Shown piece by piece: positions 22,514 through 35,180 of a DNA stretch of 64,000 bases (its first letter is position 1; every line of letters begins with the position of its first letter). Below the pieces are notes generated by a model, which was not told the DNA's origin, searched no databases, and worked only from the letters and a program-made list of their open reading frames with translations. This stretch comes from Formicarius rufipectus (taxonomy: Eukaryota > Chordata > Aves > Passeriformes > Formicariidae), in assembly GCA_013399695.1 (NCBI GenBank), contig VXAU01003997.1, forward strand, positions 496,001 to 560,000, written 5' to 3'. The position numbers were made by a program, and so were the translations under genes.

Positions 22514-25307
22514 TCACAGATATTTGAAAAGTCCATAAGCATTTCTCTTGGTTAATACTGCCAAAGTAGGAAGAATGCCTTTGTTCCCATTTTTAAAGAG
22601 CATAACCTGGAATAAAAGTTGGGTTTTGCACGTTGCACTGGCTTGAACACAGATGTCCACCTCTAGTGCTGGTTGGAAGTTTGGTTGATCAATGGCAAGC
22701 ATGAAATGCAAGGAAATAAAAACAAGGCCATTTTAGATGAGCAGTGTTAGGCTTAGTCATGGCAAAGAAATAAAGCTGTGATTGAGTAAACAATTTCCAC
22801 AAAAGCTGAAGTATTTCTACATATTATTCACTGTATAACTCTGAAACCTGCCCAAAGTAAAAAGAAACCTAAAAGTCATATCCTTAGCTAAATCAACAGA
22901 GTGACGTGACTAGGCCTGTTTAATTTTACAAGAAGCAGATGATTTGCCCAGGTCTTTGCCCTCACTTTTTTTTTTTGTTTTCCTCTAGAAGTAATTTGCA
23001 AAAAGAAGTCAAAGCTCCAAAACTAAATCATGGTAGTGGATAATTTAAGCTGATAAACTGTGTGTTAGTTAATCTTTTCATTACTGTTTGTTATTAGCAG
23101 CAGGGCCAAGCAGCAAACAAATTAAATTTGCAGCTGAATTTGGAGGGGATGCAAACAGCAGTGAGCAAAGAGAAATTCAACCTCTGCTGGGGAGATGGAG
23201 ACAGAAAATATTGGCAGAAAAATTACAAAATGAAAGTAAAGGTAGAAATTAAAAGCTGGAGTGCTGTGGGAATAGTGGTACTGAACAGTGATGTACAGAG
23301 GGGAAAAGAAACTTAGAAAGGAGCAATACCTGATCAGACCCCAGGAATGATCTAAAACTCTGGAAAGGCACAGTATTCAATAAATGCAAATACTGAGGCA
23401 TTTCTTTGCAGATCTAGAAGGGAATTGCCACTTCTTGTAGCACAGCAGAGCAACTGAGAAAGCTGCTTGCAAGTTGGAAGGTATTGTCATACAAAATCAG
23501 GAAAGAACAGCAAAAACGACTGAAAGGGTTAGAAAAGTGACCTTTGAGGAAATTGCCTTGAAGGTGCAAGGCTTTGCTATGGACTGACAGAAGGGGCACG
23601 ACAAAAATCCCAGAGCAAAGGTCTGGGAAGCGTGAATATTGGTGACAGAGAACATTCCCTTTAGGGTGAGGCAAAGGAGTGCAGTCAGGAAAACTGGGAT
23701 TAAGCTGAGGAAGGGGAAGTTAGGCCCATCATCAAAAGCAGTTTTCCAGCCCTGCAAGATGTTTGTAACAAACCCAAAGCCACACCAAAGAGATCTGGTT
23801 TTGTGTTTCATCGCAGCCCTGAAACTCCTTCTAAGTCTGCTTTTGAAACAGTTTGAAGATCCATTAACTTTTCAAGTCCACCTGGACCTACTTTGGCTCA
23901 ACCAGAGCTAACTAATTGTTTTGTATTAAAATCAGGGGAATTACAGTTCCCCTTATTTTTGTCACAGAGGTGCTTTGAGGGCTAAAGTTCCCCCTAATTA
24001 CAGTTGAGAGCACTCACCCAGCTGAAACTCACTTCTTTCACCTCCCCACAATTCCAGGAGGTTCAAGTCTGATCTTATAACAGATTGTCCTCATTGTTCT
24101 ATTTATAAAACCGGAGGTTGGTTTTGTCTAGTTTGGTAGCAGGAGGAGAAAGGGAAGCATCTCTCAGCTTACCAGAATTTTGTCCCTCTCTGTGAGAGAG
24201 CAGATTCCTGGGCACCCTGTGATGTAGGATGTTTTTACATTTATATTCTCACTGGCCAATTCATTTAGTTGGAAGAAAAATAATAGGGAAAAATAAAAAG
24301 AGTTTTAAACTACCATTTGTTAGTTTTTCTGATTTTAGGAATCTCAAAGGGAAAACTTAAACTTTCAATGTCAATAGATCATTATTATGCAGGATTTTCC
24401 ACTGAGAGCAAAAAGGGTTCTATTTTGTTTTGGTTTAAAAGCTGAAAAATTCCTCTTAATACCTTCCAATTTCTTTTTTCATTGATGAAGGAAAAGAGTG
24501 AAATCTAGCAAGCAAACAGAAGAAAGCAAGGGTTGAGACTTCAAAAATGTTAGTCTCATTATGAAAAATCTTGCTTCCCTAATCCTAGTTTATGGATACA
24601 GGCAGGACTTACACCAACATGGGAATGCTAGTTAGAAATGAAATGAGATTTTCTTTGGTTAAAATTAAAATAGATCATGCACGCCTGCACTGCCACCCCA
24701 GGTGTGTGCCATGGCACTGGGACTGGGACAAGCAGTGATTCAAGAGGCTTGGTGGGGAAGATCCTCTTCATTTCATCCAAAACTACACCTTTACTTGCTT
24801 TTCAAAAGCCCATGACTCCGAGTTTCTCTGGATCCACACAGAAATCACCCAGGCCCAGTCCGTGAGTCAAAGTCTGCTCTCTGAATTGCCTCCCCCTGCT
24901 CCTCAAAGGTTCACAAACCTCCAAATAAAAAATTCTTGTTAGGTTTGCAGGTGCAAAGTGTCTGATGTAGAGCTCTCAAGAAAAGGACCCCAGGCCTCAT
25001 CCAGATACTTTAAAAACATCAATAGGAACTCACTGAACTCAGTGTGAATTGGACAAAGCTTTTGCACAGTGAGGAGTGTGGGGCAGTGACAATGTGAATA
25101 GATACTGTCTTGGTTTGGTCCTTGTTTTATCATACATGTAGCATGCAACTGGACTGTTTGCATCAGGACCATAGTGAAAAATGAGCATTTCAGTCTATAA
25201 TTAATATCTTTTCCATGCCCTTTGCACAGGAGCAGTAACTTGCTCAAAACCAACCTAAAATTACGGCTTTCAAAATCACTCACAGAGGAAAAGGAGTCTT
25301 GTATTTT
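22514..25307. other. Non-coding, nothing recognised
   Basis: Mostly AT-rich unique sequence with short T or A runs. Several AT-rich stretches (22870-23130, 24230-24480) look like ordinary intron. No exon or repeat family was recognised. Confidence 0.4.
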
Positions 25308-25445
25308 AGAATCATAGAATCAACTGGGTTAGAAGAGACCTCTGAGATCATTGAGTCCAACCCTTAATCCAACACCACTGCGATTACCAGACCATGGCAC
25401 TGAGTCTTTTCCCATTAAGTCTGAATCTTTCAAAAAGCCATTGCC
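25308..25445 (-). mobile_element. CR1 LINE 3' fragment
   Basis: The plus strand reads AGAATCATAGAATCAACTGG, then GAGATCATTGAGTCCAACCC, then CCAGACCATGGCACTGAGTC. This is the reverse complement of a CR1 3' end and its octamer-type tail. Confidence 0.9.
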
Positions 25446-26455
25446 TATTAAGAGAAAAAGAATCATTCCACTAATTGGCATTACTTTATAGCAAATTGTT
25501 TACATGTAGGCCTGTCCTGAGGGTAAAGACTGTTCCTGTAAATCTGGCTACTCTGCATTTTTTTTGCCTTGTAAAAATCTGCCTGAAGAGGAACTTTGCT
25601 TGTGAGCCCCCTAATTCATCGATGTGCATGTGGATAAAATTTCCAGAATGCAGTTCTCCTCGAGACATGGAAGTTTTCCAACTTCAATTCTCAGTTAACA
25701 CTTTGCTGTGAGTTGGACTGTATTTAGGGGTTAATGCTCAAGGGTGGAGAGACTATTCTGAACACGGGCTAGCAGTGTGTGGTTTTGAAGTTTGTGAGTT
25801 GCCCTGCTGCAATGTAGACTGCTCACACATTAAGCTCATGGTCTGAAGCTCATGGTCTAAAGCTCTGCTAAATTCCATCCAAAATCTGCTAATTTGCAGA
25901 CAAATAAGGGTCTCTAGAAGCTTTTCTGAAGTCAGAGCAATCTCTGTGTTCTCCTGTGGTGCTAATGCAAGCCATGCCCCTCTGCCAGGCCCATCTGAAA
26001 ACTGCCTTGGTTTTTGCCTTTCCTTATCTTTCAATCCAGGTGTCATTTTGCCTTTGATACACAATGTCTTCCCCCTCTCCTTTGCCAAAAATCTTTGAAA
26101 GGGGAATTTTAGAACTCGGAGTACTTTAACACGTTGTGTCTCACCAAGCATATAATGTCCAGGTATTTGACAGAAAAGTAAGGTTTTAACTGGGCATATG
26201 AGGGGAGGCAGATGAGATGTACAGCAGCTGGCCTTGCTTCTCCTTACACAATCAGTAATTAATTTGTCTTCTAATTGAAGAAATTCTGATTATGAAAAAA
26301 ACTTATATTAGAGAAGAACAGGATTAAAGGAGCTCTCAGGGTATGGAAACTAGGACTGGAAACTGATTTTTTAACAGACTTCTGTTTACCTGTTGTTGTA
26401 TGCACACTTCAGAGGTTTCAGGAAAGAATCCTACTCACATCCAACCACCACAAAA
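25446..26455. other. Non-coding, nothing recognised
   Basis: Unique AT-rich sequence. The 132-aa minus-strand frame at 25753-26151 has no recognisable domain. Confidence 0.4.
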
Positions 26456-26542
26456 TTCATAGAATCATGAAGTCATAGAATGATTTGGACACAAAGGTAC
26501 CTCAAAGATTACCTAGTTCCAACCCCCCTGCTAAAAGAGGGT
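26456..26542 (-). mobile_element. Short CR1 LINE 3' end
   Basis: TCATAGAATCATGAAGTCATAG, then CTAGTTCCAACCCCCCTGC, is the reverse complement of a very short CR1 3' terminus. Confidence 0.85.
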
Positions 26543-29539
26543 AAGAGATGGTTGCTGACAGTTCCTGCTGCAAGCACAGCAGCTTTTCTTCATAACTTAG
26601 AGTGGCTTCGGTGACCAAGTGTTTTTGCTGTTGTTTTACAGTTTAGAAACTAAAGTCCAGGCAGGTTGTGTGACTTTTCCTGCGTTATGGGAGCCCAAGG
26701 TCAATGTGGGAAGGCAGAGGGAGAGTGGACATTCATGAGGTCTAGGCTGTGGTTGGTTCTACATCCTGGACTAACCTTTTCCTTCAGGTTGTTCCCCAGA
26801 CTCTGCTGGCCTCAACCAAAGTCCACTGAATCAGCTGGCCAAGAATCAAAAGTAATTCCATGCAATATTTCTGCCTATCAAAGGGGTAGAGTAAGGAAAC
26901 ACTCCTTACTCCAGCAAAGTCAGGAGTAACTGGGAAGCAAGCAAAGGGAGGGAAAAGGATGTGGAAAACATTGCCAAAGGTGTCCATAGCTGGCTCAGGC
27001 AGAAGATCTCAGGTGCCTTGAGGAATTAAGAATAACTTGGAATGAGCTTTAAAAAAGGATCAGGCCAATGTAAATCTGCTGCAACAGTTCAGTAGTTTTC
27101 CCCAGGAACCAACAAAATAATCAAGGGAGGGATTCTTAATTCTGCACATAGGAAAAGCCTGGTCCTAGGCTTCAGTTTGCACAGTAGAAATCCCTGATTA
27201 AAAAGGAGCCAAAGGCTGTTGTGCTTCAGGAAGTAGGAGAATTAGGGATGCTTACTTTGGACGACGGTGTAACCTTACAGTGCAGCCTATACAAGGGGAG
27301 ATGCACAGCTGCATCTCCCCAGGAGCAGAGCACAGAATGCATTGTGAGTCAGTCACAGTTCCTCCCTATCTCCCCTTCACCACTACATGCACTCCCTTTG
27401 CTCTCCTACAAAAGTCAATTACTTCATCCTTATTTTTTGTTTTCTTTTTTTTTTTTTTATTTTTTTTTTTATTTTTTTTTTGTTTTCATGGAGCAGTTTT
27501 CTCTCCCATGCTCCCAGCCAGCTCCCTTGGCCAGCGAGGAAGCAGAGTGGGGTGAAGCCTGGGCTCTCTGCACTTCTGTCATCTCAGTATCCCCTCTCCA
27601 CCCATTTCCTCTCAGCAGGGACTATTGGGTGAGCAGTCCCTGCTCCTCTTGCTGCAGGCAGAGTTGCATTAACTTTAACAGTCATGGGAGCAAAGCTGGG
27701 GGAGAGGGAGAGACACTCCTTCCTCATTCCCTCCCTCCCTTCCTCCTTCATATTCCTGCCTGTGTGCTGTCAGTGGCAACCTGTGGTGAGTTTAACCCAG
27801 CAAGTGGATTCTCTACAGGTTCCGGAGAAAAGGCCCCTGCTACAATGAGACAGGATATCATTATTGCTGGGAAATGGAGGAGCACATTCCCTGAAACCTG
27901 TGAAAGACCAGCCCCTTCCTAACCTGCTCTCAGTCTGTTACTAGAAAATATGGAAGGGAGCCCACTGGAAAAACAAAACAAAGCAATCACATCCTTAGGA
28001 ACTTTGGGGAGGCAAACATATGGGGAAACTCTTTACTCAAGGTGAGAGGTCAGTCAACATCTTGGGATAACTGCATGTGAAGGGGATAAAAAGTTCTCAG
28101 GCATTCCTGAGAGCGGGAACACAAAGCTTTGCTGAGCTGCGTGTAGGAGTAAAGGGCTTTTTCAAGGGAAGGCAACTTTTCCTGTGGCTGGCACTGATGA
28201 GAAGACTACACATATTTAGGAAATATCTCCTGGGCTATCCCAGGAAAAGACAAAACCCCACACATGCCTCTTTTGCTACCTATGCTCCCATCATCTCACT
28301 GCAAACCAACATCTCTGGGTTGAAAACACCTCAAGCCTCAGAAGTTGCTCCCTTGGTCCTGTCACCAAGGCCAGCACACACAAGGGGGGTACAGGCTGTG
28401 ATTTCCAACTCTCAGTACAGCTTCAACAGCATTCAGTACAGCTGAATGGAAAGCAGAAGAAAATCCAACAGGTCAAGCCTTGGAGATTCAGACCATTTGG
28501 ACCGTGGAACTCAGTGTATGTGCAGAAATGTATTTACAAGCAAAACACTTTGCTAGATTTATCTAGAAAAGATAAGACACATATTTTTCAGACTGACAGA
28601 AATTTAAAATAAAAATTAAAAAAGAAATTACAAAGAACATTTATTCCCATTTTAAACTATTATATGGTATTATGCTTGGAGACAGTTGTGTATATGCAAC
28701 TCTTAAAAATGAAAGCTCGAGGCCAAATTCTGCTCTTGGTCACGCAGAGAGCAGGCGACTGTGGGCTGAGCTGCGTGTGACTGAGGTCATCATCTGGCAT
28801 GAAGTCTGAGCTGGCTGGGTGTGCTGACAAGCTAAACTCAGTCCTGGTAAGCTGTTATGAGGAAATCCAATAGGGAATGGGTTAATGCTCCCAGTCAACT
28901 GAATTCCAAAGGAACCAGAGGAACTGAAGAAACAGTGATGCGGCTTCTGATTAAAAGTTGCTTGTGTAGACTTAAAAATGGTTCTCTAGACTTGAGTGGT
29001 GCTGCTTCAGATTTACCTGGAGAAAATGTGACTTTCTGTTTGGAAGGTCTTTCCATTGCACATCTTAAGCAAAAATTCTTGAAAAACATATAGAAAATTC
29101 TGAACAACACAGCAGTAAACCCAACCTTTCTTCTTTCCCTCTTTTCTGTGCTCTGTCAACAAGTTGAAACCAAGATCAGCATTTCTCCAAATTCTTTGCT
29201 TTTCCTTAAATTTGGGAAAAATGCTGAGCCAACACTGTGAAGCTTGAAGTGATCTGTTTTGCTGGTTCAGATGGTCTACAGCATTACTGCAAGAAAGGGC
29301 TCCAGTTTTTGTGCATTCTAATAAAAGAAATGCCTTAAAATACAAGTAATATTCCACAAAAAAAAAAAAAAGGTATTGCAATTTCCCTGCATTCTTCCTA
29401 ACCTAAGAGAGTTTTATGCACAGAATAAAGACTATTAATGATCTCTCAATGTCTTTTATTTGTTTCTAACTGAAGAGAAATTTTCACACTAAGATAAGGT
29501 ATTAAGTTCAAGATTTGAAATCTAAGTTCTGAATTAACT
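26543..29539. other. Non-coding; low-complexity tract inside
   Basis: No exon recognised. The 233-aa plus-strand frame at 27221-27922 is stretched by a poly-T tract at 27431-27486 and has no domain. At 28712-28800, GGCCAAATTCTGCTCTTGGTCAC resembles one arm of an ancient amniote palindromic repeat, and GCCAAATTCTGCCCTCCCTT at 6332 looks like another. Both are weak. Confidence 0.4.
27431..27486. repeat. Poly-T / T4-20A tract
   Basis: T runs interrupted by single A, G or C bases. Confidence 0.95.
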
Positions 29540-29672
29540 GAAGGACAGGAAGGACACGGACCTGTTGGACCGAGGCCAAAGGAAAGACACCAAGATGCTC
29601 AAAGGGATGGAGGCTGGGAGAGCTGGGATTGTTCAGCCTGGAGAAGAGAAGGCCTTGGGGGGACCTCATTGC
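29540..29672 (+). mobile_element. CR1 LINE internal fragment lacking its 3' end
   Basis: It carries GACACCAAGATGCTCAAAGGG, then GAGAGCTGGGATTGTTCAGC and CTGGAGAAGAGAAGGCC. Similarity stops abruptly at GGACCTCATTG, several hundred bases short of the expected CR1 end. Confidence 0.85.
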
Positions 29673-31177
29673 CCCATGACTTGTTCTGGTGACTGCTTGC
29701 TGAAGTCTAATTCAACATAGACTAAACTATGAGAACATCATCAGGACATGATGTTTTTCTAGACAGGAAAAAATTGCCCATTTTATACTGAAAAGTCTCC
29801 ACTTACACAACTCCTAGTGAAAGCAAAAGAGAATATAAAGATATATAGATAGATATAAAATACAAAGAATGAAGATTTTAAAACATTATATATTGAACAT
29901 TAAAAATGCACAAAATAACCCTGAAGATGTTATTAGCTCTTGTCCTTTGTGTTCTGGGAAGGCAAAATTGCATCCAAACGAACCATAGTGAGGAAGAATA
30001 AATAATTTTTATCATAATTTTCCTTCAGAATGCAGATAAGGGTTGACTCCCCTAAATAATCATATGAATAAATAAGAATTGTGTTCTTTTTGAAGCTTCT
30101 ATGGTTAGAAATTTCCTTATGGAGTTCCCTGTCATTTTCTTTCTTGAAAACATGCGTGCTCCTTGCTTTAGTTATTCTTGAGGGTAACGTGTTCCATATG
30201 TCACAGAGCATTCGTATGAAACAGTTTAGACTCAATTCTCCTTTCATCCCCCTGACCTAATTTGAAGGTCTTACTGCTGTGGAGGACTAATCTGGATCAG
30301 TTTGATCAGACCCTCCCATGTTAGAAATGCCATTTAACTCACCACAACTTTTTTCCCCCTTTCCATAACAATAAGCCCAACCAAGTAGTTCTTTGTTAAG
30401 TGTTGCTATTATAAACTCCCTTCAATTCCACCTCTAATTGAACAGCACTCCCTGTCTCAGTTCATTACTGTCCCACTTGCTTTATTCAAGTGAACTTTCA
30501 AAATAATGCAACACAGAAGCTTATTATTTTCTTTCTTTCTTTTTCTTTTTTTTCTTGTTGCTTATTCTCTGGAGTAGATGCCAAAGAGGATTCACTTTTG
30601 CTAACAGTGGCTTCCCAAGTATTTTTTTGTTTTGCTTCCAACATGAATTTCTTCCTGGTCAAATACTTTTTTTGATCTCATTCCTTGGATTTAGCATTTA
30701 GCCCTTTCACAGGCTTTTTACTCTTTCTACCTTTCCATCAATGTAAGAAATACATGCATTTATAAATTGTCCAGATTGTTCAGTTCACTAACTCAAAATG
30801 TCTCACTCTTGCTGTTCTTTGGGCCTCTCCTCTTTCTCTACGCTAGTTGAGGCTGGGGGAAACTCCACTGCAGCTGATAAAATGAAACCTGTGCAAACCG
30901 AGCAAAAGGGACACAAGAAGGACCCCCTCTCCTTCTGATTCTGTTCTCCCCATATTCACATTCTTCAAACACTCAAACCCATAACCCCGACACAGTATCT
31001 TTTCAGTGGGTTAATCTGCTTGCTATCAGTTTAGCTCATGTTTGTTCTGCTAGTTGGAAAAAAAAAAAAATCAAACAAATTGTTTTGAAATGGATCACAG
31101 AGAGAAGCTGCACCAGTTCAGGTTTTAACCGAGTCTGCACCAAACCCACCGTGGTTCATCCAAGGATCAGGCAGGGA
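29673..31177. other. Non-coding apart from the LINE-like relic
   Basis: AT-rich unique sequence with a TATAGATAGATATA stretch near 29838 and a poly-A at 31054-31067. No exon recognised. Confidence 0.4.
29933..30260 (-). pseudogene. Possible relic of a LINE polymerase C-terminus (non-CR1-like)
   Basis: A 104-aa minus-strand frame begins MKGELSLNCFIRMLCDIWN and continues TLPSRITKARSTHVFKKEND. The pattern (hydrophobic)-WN-x-LP-(about 10)-S/T-x-x-x-FKK is common near the C-terminus of several LINE clades (RTE, L2 and related). The sequence is AT-rich, unlike the CR1 copies here. No upstream polymerase motifs were seen. It could equally be chance. Confidence 0.35.
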
Positions 31178-31384
31178 CCCCACTATTAGGAAAAACTTCT
31201 TCATGGAAAAGGTTATAAAGCAATGGAACAGACTGTCCAGGAAAGTGGTGGAGTCACCATCTCTGAAAGTGTCCAAAAAACATTTAGATATGGCACTTGA
31301 GGACATGGTTCAGTGGTGAGCACAACAGCACTGGGTTACCAGCTGGACTTGGTGATCTTAGAGGTCTTTTCCAACCTTAACAAA
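31178..31384 (+). mobile_element. CR1 LINE 3' fragment, diverged
   Basis: ATTAGGAAAAACTTCTTCATGG, then GAACAGACTGTCCAGGAAAG, then CTTGGTGATCTTAGAGGTC and TTTTCCAACCTTAAC. This is an older CR1 subfamily than the GC-rich copies. Confidence 0.9.
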
Positions 31385-34356
31385 TATAGGAGTCTCTACT
31401 TCTTCTTGCCTTTCACACAACCCTATGGGCAGAGGGCTCCCTTGAATTTCTCCTGGCAAAAACGGGTTTTCAGTTTTTCAGTGTGGAAAGTAACTCCACC
31501 TATACATGATTGTGCCTGTGGTGATTGTTTCCTGTTGAAGTCAACCTGGCAGACACACTAGAGATCTACAAATGATTTTTAAAATTAAAATCCGTGTCAG
31601 ACAAGGTCTACCTGTACAACATGGACACAGATGTGCTGCTGCAAAGTCCTTGTGTTGTGTAGTTTATTCTTGGGGAAGGGCATGGCTCTGTTGGGAGTTA
31701 AATCCCTTTTCTTGTCATGTGTTGTCATCCCATTAGAGAGCTTTGTTGGCAGGGGCAACTGGCAGAATCGTGGCTCTAGACATCCCTTCTGTTCTCCTCA
31801 GCTTTATAAAACTTGTCATTTGGTATCTTTATGGTATTTACTTTCATAATATTCCCTCCAAGATCAACTGGGCTCCAATTATTCCTATTTTGCAGGTGCA
31901 AATCGGTCTAACAAAGAGACAAGCTGACCTGCCAAGGCCCACAGGGAGTCTGTGGCGTGGCAGAGTTGGACTGAAATGAGCCAATGTAAGCAGTGGCCAG
32001 AGAAGCTTCTGGGTTTGGACCTGTTGATTCCTGCAGCAGAGCACTTCTTTGAGCAGCACTAAATTGTTTTGCTGTAACGTAGTGTCTTGTGGTTAGATTC
32101 TTTGGTTTCCTAAAAAGTCAAACTGCATCTAAAACTCCTGCAGCAGTTTGGATGTTCCTAAATTTCTGTGCTATATGGGTTGTTTGACATTGATGTCTCC
32201 AGGATTCTGTCTCTTGCCTGGACTTCCCTCTGTGAGGGCACTAACACAGCACTCCCATCTTTTCTCTCTGTCCTTCTGTTTCCATGACCTTTGTGAAAAT
32301 CAAACATGTTAAGATCCTCTCTCAACAGAAGATGGGTCAAACATTTATTAGGAGGGACTCAAGAACAGACACACAGGCTTTGTCACCAAATAAACCTCAG
32401 AACCTTCTGGGTGTTGGGTGAGATGAGCTGTGTGTTGCTATGACATGGAGAAACATTCCTGGGTTTTGCCCTCTGCCATCATTGTAGCCCCTGGATGTCT
32501 GTAGCACAGAGCTGTTAATTCATTCTTTGTGATGTCTACCCTACCAATAGTCCTGAGCAACAGCAGAAAACATCCCTCTCTGCCATCTCTGCAGAACAGC
32601 TCCCAGAGGAAAGGATGTGAGCTCCAAAACCTGGGCCCCTCTTCCCATGTTTTTAAATGGGTGTTTCCTTACTCCAGAGAAGTTCCTGAAAGCTTTAACT
32701 CAGGTGGTCAAAGGAGGACAGGCCTCAAATGCAAAAAAAATGGGCAAAATAGCAGGGAATAATTGAGGTTTCCACCTTTGCTCTGATTCTTACACTGGTG
32801 TGTAGTCAGAGCCCTGCAAAGTCGAGATGGTGTTATTTGAGGAGTACAGGAGAAATTACTGTAGGATTTAGGCCCCTTGTTTTGGAACTTTTCTGGTTAT
32901 GAGAACAGCAGTCTGACATCCCCTTGAACATCATTTCACATGCACCACCTCTGCAGCGTTCAGGAGTAGTGCATGTCCTGCATCTGAGTTCAAATTGGAT
33001 CTTGGGCATAAATAAAGGTCAAGAAGCCAAAGTTTGTGTCAAGATCTCAGTTTTCATCTCAATGTGCCTTGGAACAGAGACAATGCTTTGATTTAGCACT
33101 TTTGTTCCAGGTGTAGCAATCAGAACCTGCACAAACCACTTTTTGAGCATTTCTGTTCTCCATCATTACCTCGATTTGTTTCTATAGGATATTTAAGACA
33201 AAGCCCTTCATGAAGGGATGAGAAATCCTCTGTTCACACTCAATAGAAATGTCTGCCACAACTCTAACTTTTCTGAGTAGACAGCGGAGTCCTGTCAGCC
33301 TGATTAAGGACTTCTCTGATCAGCCTTTTTTCAATGTAAAGAAGAGTAGAATATGCTTTTTTAATGAAGAAAATTTTGAAAATCCCACCAAATCAAAGTG
33401 CAGTCACATACTCTGCTGATGAGGAGAGTGTAGGGACCTACATTGAGTGTAATTGTACACAGAGAAGGAAAAAAAGATTAGACATAGAACAAACAAACAA
33501 AGTAAGTGGTACTTCTTAAAGCTGAATCTTGGAATTGCAAAGAGTCAAAACTGCTTTGGAATTTGTCTCAGGTACAAAGAAACTAATTGGAATTTGAAGT
33601 ACTATTTAATATGGAGAAGAGTGATCTCAAAAGCTGAGGGAGTGTCAAAGAGTTAAAAGTCATGAATTTGGCAAGAAAAAACATGTGTCAATGACAGAAA
33701 GTTTACAAGTTGACCATCTGAAAATATTTTGGGTTCAATTCAACAGATCAAAACAGCTTGTTTGACTTGAACTTTAAAAGAAATAAACAAACAAAAAATA
33801 TGTTTGGAAGTGCAAAATGTTTCATTGTCTGAAGTGAACAGGCTTTCCTTCCACCCAGTTCGAATTTAATTGATTAGACTTTTGTGATTCCAAATCATTT
33901 CATGGCTTTGGGAGGACTGGGACATATGGTGTGTTTATTGCAAAGTGAGAAGCTCCTCTCATTGCTGAAAGTCAATGCAATCAATCCTTGGGCTGGAGGA
34001 TAATGTTGTTACAGTGAAATCATAAAGTCTCACATTATTGTCCAAAGAACATGAGGGACAAGTATTTAAAAGCCTTGAAAGTCCATTTGGCCTGACAATA
34101 CAGGCATCCGAATTTTGCACAGAAGGCCAGATCTTCTGTAGTTTAACATCACTGCCTAGAGGTTTGCATCACTGTGGGGATCCTGCCCTTTACTGAAAAT
34201 ATCCCAAAGCTTTGTGAAATTATATAATTCAGTGAAAAAACTAAAAACCAAACCTTAATTGTCAGCACGTGCCATGCAGGGGCTGTGTGTTGGTTTGGTG
34301 CCAGTGCACTTTTTCACCGGTTCTGAGTTTGGCAAATGCATTTCTACATGATAAAT
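31385..34356. other. Non-coding, nothing recognised
   Basis: Unique AT-rich sequence over about 3 kb. Frames are short and featureless. Confidence 0.4.
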
Positions 34357-34434
34357 TAAAAAAAACCAAACCAAACCAAACCAAACCAAAACCCAAACGA
34401 AACCAAAAAAAACCCCCAACCAAACAAAACTCAA
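34357..34434. repeat. (AACCA)n-like A/C tract
   Basis: Begins with regular CCAAA units, about six in a row, then degenerates into AAAACCC and AACGAAACC. Confidence 0.95.
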
Positions 34435-34838
34435 ACCTCTCCTTTCTCCTACTCATCTTTGCTCTTCTCCCAGCTGTTATCACTGTTTATGGTCTGAGTG
34501 AGCAAAAATGCACCTCTTTACAGGTGTAGCTCACTGCTGTGTTTGCTGGTATAGAAAATATATAAATACATATAGAGCACCTGGCCAGGCACATAAACAC
34601 AGCCCCGCCTCCTGTCAGCCTCTCCCTCCTTGCCTCGTTGTCTGGAGCTCTGTGTAAAATCTCTTCTGTTGGATTCCAAGGAGGGGGACTGATGTCCTGG
34701 CTCATGGTTCTGAGGTCCTGGGTTGTGGTCCTGTGTGAGCACTGTAGGATCTCAGAGCAGGGGGTCCCAGAACTTCCAAACGTGGCTGTTCCCTCCCTCT
34801 TGCCCTGGGAACCTGCCTGCTGGATTAACTGAGGGCAC

Positions 34839-35180
34839 AGAACAGCAGGAATGTCATGGAGCAGTGGGAATGTCATGGCCAGGAACGTCATGGAGCAGCA
34901 GGAATGTCATGGGGCAGCAGGAATATCATGGGGCAGCAGGAATGTCACAGTGCAGTGGGAATGTAATGGAGCAGCAGGAATGTCACAGGGCAGCAGGAAC
35001 ATCATTGAACAGAAGCAATGTCCTGGAGCAGCAGGAATGTCACGGTCAGGAACATCATGGTGCAGCAGGAATATCATGGAGCAGCAGGAATGTCATGGAG
35101 CAGCAGGAATGTCATGGAGCAATAGGAATGTCATGGAGCAGCAGGAATGTCATGGTGAAACAGGAATGTCCTGGTGCAGC
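34839..35180. repeat. 19-bp minisatellite, about 18 units
   Basis: The consensus unit is TCATGGAGCAGCAGGAATG (19 bp). I count about 18 units from 34839 to 35180. Most differ by one to four substitutions. Two units are 15 bp (TCATGGCCAGGAACG near 34873 and TCACGGTCAGGAACA near 35040), each with the same 4-bp loss. Because 19 is not a multiple of three, all three plus-strand frames stay open over much of the array and give Met-Glu-Gln-Gln-Glu-Cys-type repeats. I treat these as artefacts. Confidence 0.95.

Noticed and set aside
27221..27922. 233-aa plus-strand frame
   Set aside because: Spans a poly-T tract and lacks any recognisable domain, codon signal or exon boundary.
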